Notes under the pieces: generated by a model | What the model saw: the letters and a program-made list of their open reading frames with translations, nothing else | What the model was told of the DNA's origin: nothing | Databases searched by the model: none | NCBI GenBank assembly: GCA_012270485.1 | Contig: JAAXIF010000023.1 | Coordinates: 1 to 64,000 of the forward strand | Direction of reading: 5' to 3' | DNA: 64,000 nucleotides | From: Sphingobacteriales bacterium | GTDB lineage: Bacteria; Bacteroidota; Bacteroidia; Chitinophagales; Chitinophagaceae | Position numbers and translations under genes: made by a program | Shown: positions 60,525 through 64,000 of the stretch, one piece after another | Layout: each line of letters begins with the position of its first letter | How positions within the stretch are numbered: the stretch's first letter is position 1

Positions 60525-63098
60525 ATGAGAAATTATTTTATCGCAGCAGCAATGCTGGCGGCGACCGTGTCGACAGCGCAGAACCGGGATACGACCCGAC
60601 CTGCAGGTGCACCTCAGTTGAACAATCTTCAAGCCCCCGGTGGCTTTCCAGGCGCTCAGCGTCAGGGACCCCGTTCTTACAAGGACGTAATTACCAATAA
60701 AGCCATCTCTCAGAAAGGGATGATTACGGTACATAAGGTAGAAGACAAATACTACTTTGAAGTGCCCAATACTATTTTGGGTCGTGAGATCCTGGCTGTA
60801 ACTCGTTATATTAAAGTACCTGCTATTTCAGGAAGCGGAAGAGGTGCTTATGGCGGAGAAGTAGCGAATCAGCAAACCCTCGCTTTTGAAAAAGGACCAA
60901 GCAATAATGTTTTCCTGCGCACCATCACCCTGGTAAATGCTGCTGATCCTAAAGATGATATCTATCAAGCCGTTACCAACTCTAACCTGAATGCCATTGC
61001 AGCTGCCTTCCCCATCGCAGCATTTGGTAAAGACAGTGCTTCAGTTGTATTGGATGTAACTGATTACTTTAAAGGCGATAACCAAGTAGTAAGTATCAAC
61101 GCTGGCATTAAGCGTTCATTGGGTTTAGGTCCGATTGCTGCTGACAGATCCTTTATTCAAAAGATCAGCACTTATCCTATCAATACTGAGATCAGAAGCG
61201 TTAAAACATTTAATGCTGCCGGAGCCGCTGCTCCTGCTGGTTTTGGTGGACAAGGTGGTGGTGCTACTATTCCTGCTGCCAATGCCGCAGGTGCAGTGAC
61301 CATTGAACTGAATACTTCCATGTTACTGTTGCCTGAAAAACCAATGACTCCGAGAATCGCTGATAAGCGCGTAGGTTTCTTCACAGATGATTATGTACTT
61401 TTTGGTGATAATCAACAAAAAGTTGAAAACAAAGAATTTGCTGTTCGTTGGAGATTGGAACCAAAAGATGAAGATGTTGAAAAATGGAAAAAAGGTGAAC
61501 TTGTTGAGCCTAAAAAACCAATTATCTATTATATCGATCCTGCTACTCCTAAGCAGTGGAGAAAACACCTGATCCTGGGTGTAAACGATTGGCAAAAAGC
61601 TTTTGAAAAAGCCGGTTTCAAAAATGCTATCATGGGTAAAGAGTGGCCAGAAAACGACACTACCATGAGTCTGGAAGATGCCCGTTATTCTGTGATCCGC
61701 TATTTCGCATCTCCTGTTGAGAATGCTTATGGTCCGAATGTACACGATCCTAGAAGTGGTGAGATCCTGGAAAGTCATATCGGTTGGTACCATAACGTAA
61801 TGAAACTGGTACATGACTGGTATATGGTGCAAGCTGCCGCTACAGACCCACGTGCACGCAGCATGAAGTTTGATGATGACCTGATGGGTGATCTGATTCG
61901 CTTTGTGTCTTCTCACGAAGTTGGACATACCCTTGGTCTGCGTCATAATATGGGTAGCAGTAGTAAGACTCCGGTTGAAAAACTGCGTGACAAAGCTTGG
62001 GTAGAAGCCAATGGACATACTGCTTCTATCATGGACTATGCTCGTTTCAATTATGTGGCACAACCTGAAGACAATATCAGCAAAGCAGGTTTATATCCTC
62101 GTATTGGTGATTATGATCAGTGGGCCATTCGTTGGGGCTATGGATATATCCCAGGTAACAATGAAGAAGAAATAAAGAAAAACAGCAATAAACTAATCAC
62201 TGAAACACTGAAAGCCAATCCACGTACATGGTTTGGTACTTATGAATCAGGTAACCAAGCAGACCCTAGAAGTCAGAGCGAAGACCTGAGTGATAATGCG
62301 GTGAAAGCGAGTGATTATGGTATCAAAAACTTACAGCGCTTATTGGCTGGTTTACCTGAGTGGACCAAAGAAGAAGGTGATCTGAATACGAATATTGCTA
62401 CTATGTACGGACAGTTACTCGGTCAGTACCGTCGTTACATCGGACATGTTACTCGTAACATTGGTGGCGTTTATGAAACTTTTAAAGTAGCTGAACAAGA
62501 TGAACCCGTATATGAAGTAACACCCAAAGCTATGCAGCGTGATGCATTGGGCTATTTGAATCGTCAAGTATTCCAAACGCCAACATGGTTGATTGATAAA
62601 AAGATATGGAACAAGATTAATCCTCCGGGAACTGCTGATCCATTGGCTTCAGCTCAGGAAGGTGCATTGGCAGGATTGCTGACACTTGACAGATTGAACC
62701 GTATGCAATATTGCGCTGATCGTTTTGGTGCAGATAAAGCATACAGTGCATTGGAAATGATGAATGATCTTCAGTCTGACTTGTTCAGCGAACTGAAATC
62801 CAACAAAGCGATCGATAACTATCGCAGAATGTTGCAGAAAAGCTATGTCGACAAACTGAATTCACTTTTGAATCCTCCAACAACTACCATCACCGTTACA
62901 TTTGGTGGTGGCGGATTCAACAATCCTTATGCATCAGGTGCAAACAGCCGTAGTGATGTATACAGTATTGCCCGTGCACAATTGACTCAGTTGCGTTCAC
63001 AAGTGGTTGCAGCTGCTGCTACCAATCCTGACAAAATGAGTAAGATCCATTTACAGGATCTTGCAGAAAAAATCAAAAGAGCATTGGATCCTAAATAA
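60525..63098 (+). CDS. Secreted zinc metalloprotease (DUF5117/DUF4953 type)
   Basis: An 857-residue exported protein (signal ending AATVSTAQ). The zinc site is HEVGHTLGLRHN, with His464, Glu465, His468 and His474, a metzincin-like HExxHxxGxxH. N-terminal DUF5117-like region: YYFEVPNTILGREILAVTRYIKV. Gly-rich runs (AAAPAGFGGQGGGATIPA and FGGGGFNNPYASG) interrupt the protein. It is probably a periplasmic or surface peptidase. It is followed by a strong terminator. Confidence 0.92.
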   Translation: MRNYFIAAAMLAATVSTAQNRDTTRPAGAPQLNNLQAPGGFPGAQRQGPRSYKDVITNKAISQKGMITVHKVEDKYYFEVPNTILGREILAVTRYIKVPAISGSGRGAYGGEVANQQTLAFEKGPSNNVFLRTITLVNAADPKDDIYQAVTNSNLNAIAAAFPIAAFGKDSASVVLDVTDYFKGDNQVVSINAGIKRSLGLGPIAADRSFIQKISTYPINTEIRSVKTFNAAGAAAPAGFGGQGGGATIPAANAAGAVTIELNTSMLLLPEKPMTPRIADKRVGFFTDDYVLFGDNQQKVENKEFAVRWRLEPKDEDVEKWKKGELVEPKKPIIYYIDPATPKQWRKHLILGVNDWQKAFEKAGFKNAIMGKEWPENDTTMSLEDARYSVIRYFASPVENAYGPNVHDPRSGEILESHIGWYHNVMKLVHDWYMVQAAATDPRARSMKFDDDLMGDLIRFVSSHEVGHTLGLRHNMGSSSKTPVEKLRDKAWVEANGHTASIMDYARFNYVAQPEDNISKAGLYPRIGDYDQWAIRWGYGYIPGNNEEEIKKNSNKLITETLKANPRTWFGTYESGNQADPRSQSEDLSDNAVKASDYGIKNLQRLLAGLPEWTKEEGDLNTNIATMYGQLLGQYRRYIGHVTRNIGGVYETFKVAEQDEPVYEVTPKAMQRDALGYLNRQVFQTPTWLIDKKIWNKINPPGTADPLASAQEGALAGLLTLDRLNRMQYCADRFGADKAYSALEMMNDLQSDLFSELKSNKAIDNYRRMLQKSYVDKLNSLLNPPTTTITVTFGGGGFNNPYASGANSRSDVYSIARAQLTQLRSQVVAAAATNPDKMSKIHLQDLAEKIKRALDPK

Positions 63099-63116
63099 AA
63101 TGATCTTCTTGAATAT

Positions 63117-63150
63117 AAAAGGCGCAGTAACCAAATACTGCGCCTTTTTT
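63117..63150 (+). terminator. Terminator of the metalloprotease gene
   Basis: A 13-bp perfect stem (AAAAGGCGCAGTA / TACTGCGCCTTTT) with a six-base loop and a six-T run, 19 bases after the stop codon. Confidence 0.92.
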
Positions 63151-63173
63151 AATTTGATCCGCCTGAGGCGGAT

Positions 63174-63291
63174 GGCAATTTGAAAATTTGACAATAATGG
63201 CATTCTTCAATAAATCAAATACCTCTTACCCTATCCCATTTTCAAATTTTCAAATTATCTCATTTTCAAATTGTACAATTTTCTAATTGCC
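63174..63291. repeat. CAAATTTTC-word inverted repeat
   Basis: The left arm GGCAATTTGAAAATTTGA (from 63174) faces several complementary copies at 63239-63291 (TTTTCAAATTTTCAAA, ending TAATTGCC). A GCCTGAGGCGG hairpin abuts it on the left (63160-63176). The gap of 252 bases between the metalloprotease and the next gene holds only this and the terminator. Confidence 0.7.
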
Positions 63292-63350
63292 ACATTTTCT
63301 CCGTAGGAGTTCTTAGAACAAATTATCTTATATTGTGTAAAACCATTCCC

Positions 63351-64000
63351 ATGCTGGAACCATGGCGCACCGGTAAGGTGATCAAAATAGAAGATGCGAC
63401 CGAGTCAACTCGTCGCTTTTGGATTGAAATTCCGGAACTGAGTTCTTTTGATTTCAAACCCGGACAATTCATTACGCTTGATCTTCCTATTCATGAGAAA
63501 AAGAACAAGCGCTGGCGCAGTTATTCCATTGCCTCTGCGCCTGATGGAACCAATATCATTGAACTGGTTATTGTTTTATTGGAAGATGGGGCCGGCACCA
63601 ATTATTTATTCAAAGAGGTACAAGTAGGCACAGAATTAACCCTTCGTGGACCTCAGGGTGTATTTACTTTACCGGAACATTTGGACAAAGATCTGTTTTT
63701 AATATGTACCGGAACCGGTATTGCACCTTTCCGCTCTATGGCACACCATATACATCAGCATAAAATCCCACATCAAAATATCCATATCATTTTTGGTTGT
63801 CGCAAAGATGGTGACTGTTTGTATGGGCCAGAATTGAAACAATTAGAAAAAGATGAACCGGGCTTTTACTATCACCCCGTTTTCTCACGTGAAGAGTCAG
63901 TTCAGGAAGGTGCATATAAAGGTTATGTACATGGTGTATATGAAGACTTACTTCGTATCCAAAAAACACCTGCTTACTTTTACCTCTGCGGCTGGAAAAA
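63351..64000 (+). CDS. Ferredoxin-NADP reductase-like flavoprotein (partial)
   Basis: The gene runs off the right edge; 216 codons are visible from ATG 63351. The FAD-binding barrel has FKPGQFITLDLP and RSYSIASAPDG (the RxYS FAD motif). The NAD(P) domain has LRGPQGVF, LICTGTGIAPFRSM and FGCRKDGDCLYGPEL, and reaches YFYLCGWK at the edge. It transfers electrons between NAD(P)H and a redox partner through FAD. The true length and C-terminus are outside the window. Confidence 0.88.
   Translation, partial: MLEPWRTGKVIKIEDATESTRRFWIEIPELSSFDFKPGQFITLDLPIHEKKNKRWRSYSIASAPDGTNIIELVIVLLEDGAGTNYLFKEVQVGTELTLRGPQGVFTLPEHLDKDLFLICTGTGIAPFRSMAHHIHQHKIPHQNIHIIFGCRKDGDCLYGPELKQLEKDEPGFYYHPVFSREESVQEGAYKGYVHGVYEDLLRIQKTPAYFYLCGWK

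Noticed and set aside
1..64000. tRNA, rRNA, CRISPR array, prophage or full insertion sequence
   Set aside because: None could be seen by eye: no transposase or integrase frames, no regularly spaced identical repeats, no cloverleaf with a CCA-type end. A covariance search could still find small RNAs.

Overview
The window looks like chromosomal DNA from a Bacteroidota bacterium, most likely near Chitinophagaceae. The support is a SusC/SusD pair, several FG-GAP/ASPIC-UnbV lipoproteins, duplicated ExbD and TonB genes, promoter-like TAnnTTTG boxes, few Shine-Dalgarno sites and moderate-to-low GC. No rRNA, tRNA, CRISPR array, complete insertion sequence or prophage was seen. The last gene runs off the right edge.

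Layout. 0-3.6 kb: a housekeeping block read leftward (acpP, fabF, rnc), a GNAT acetyltransferase and a small membrane protein. 3.6-4.6 kb: a two-gene cassette between near-identical direct repeats; its second gene is a free-standing copy of EF-Tu domain III. 4.7-8 kb: a tricorn-like S41 protease with a strong terminator. 8-11.4 kb: a variable patch with small repeats, a HigBA-like toxin-antitoxin pair and unrecognised small genes. 11.6-16 kb: a sucrose module (SLC45-like transporter, PfkB sugar kinase, amylosucrase).

16-43.6 kb is the most striking part. It holds three vanadium-haloperoxidase/PAP2 lipoproteins, three giant FG-GAP/ASPIC-UnbV lipoproteins, a periplasmic GH65 hydrolase, two predicted outer-membrane barrels, a FecA-like TonB receptor and a SusC/SusD pair, next to a LacI-family regulator. 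Nearly all products carry export signals. Together they look like one envelope system of unknown substrate.

44.9-49.3 kb is an arsenosugar-type cluster: purine nucleoside phosphorylase, DUF547 protein, peroxidase-like AhpD-fold protein, ArsS radical SAM enzyme and two associated glycosyltransferases. The phosphorylase diverges from the rest across a palindrome. 49.4-52.5 kb is an ECF sigma/anti-sigma operon with two DUF4097 proteins. Then come a sodium/solute symporter, mnmE, and a TonB-ExbB-ExbD-ExbD energising operon with a second tonB, which could power the TonB-dependent receptors in the middle of the window. The right end has a secreted zinc metalloprotease and a partial ferredoxin-NADP reductase-like gene.

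A recurring non-coding theme is that many intergenic gaps hold a locus-specific set of short degenerate repeats facing their own reverse complement. They form long hairpins whose word differs from gap to gap.
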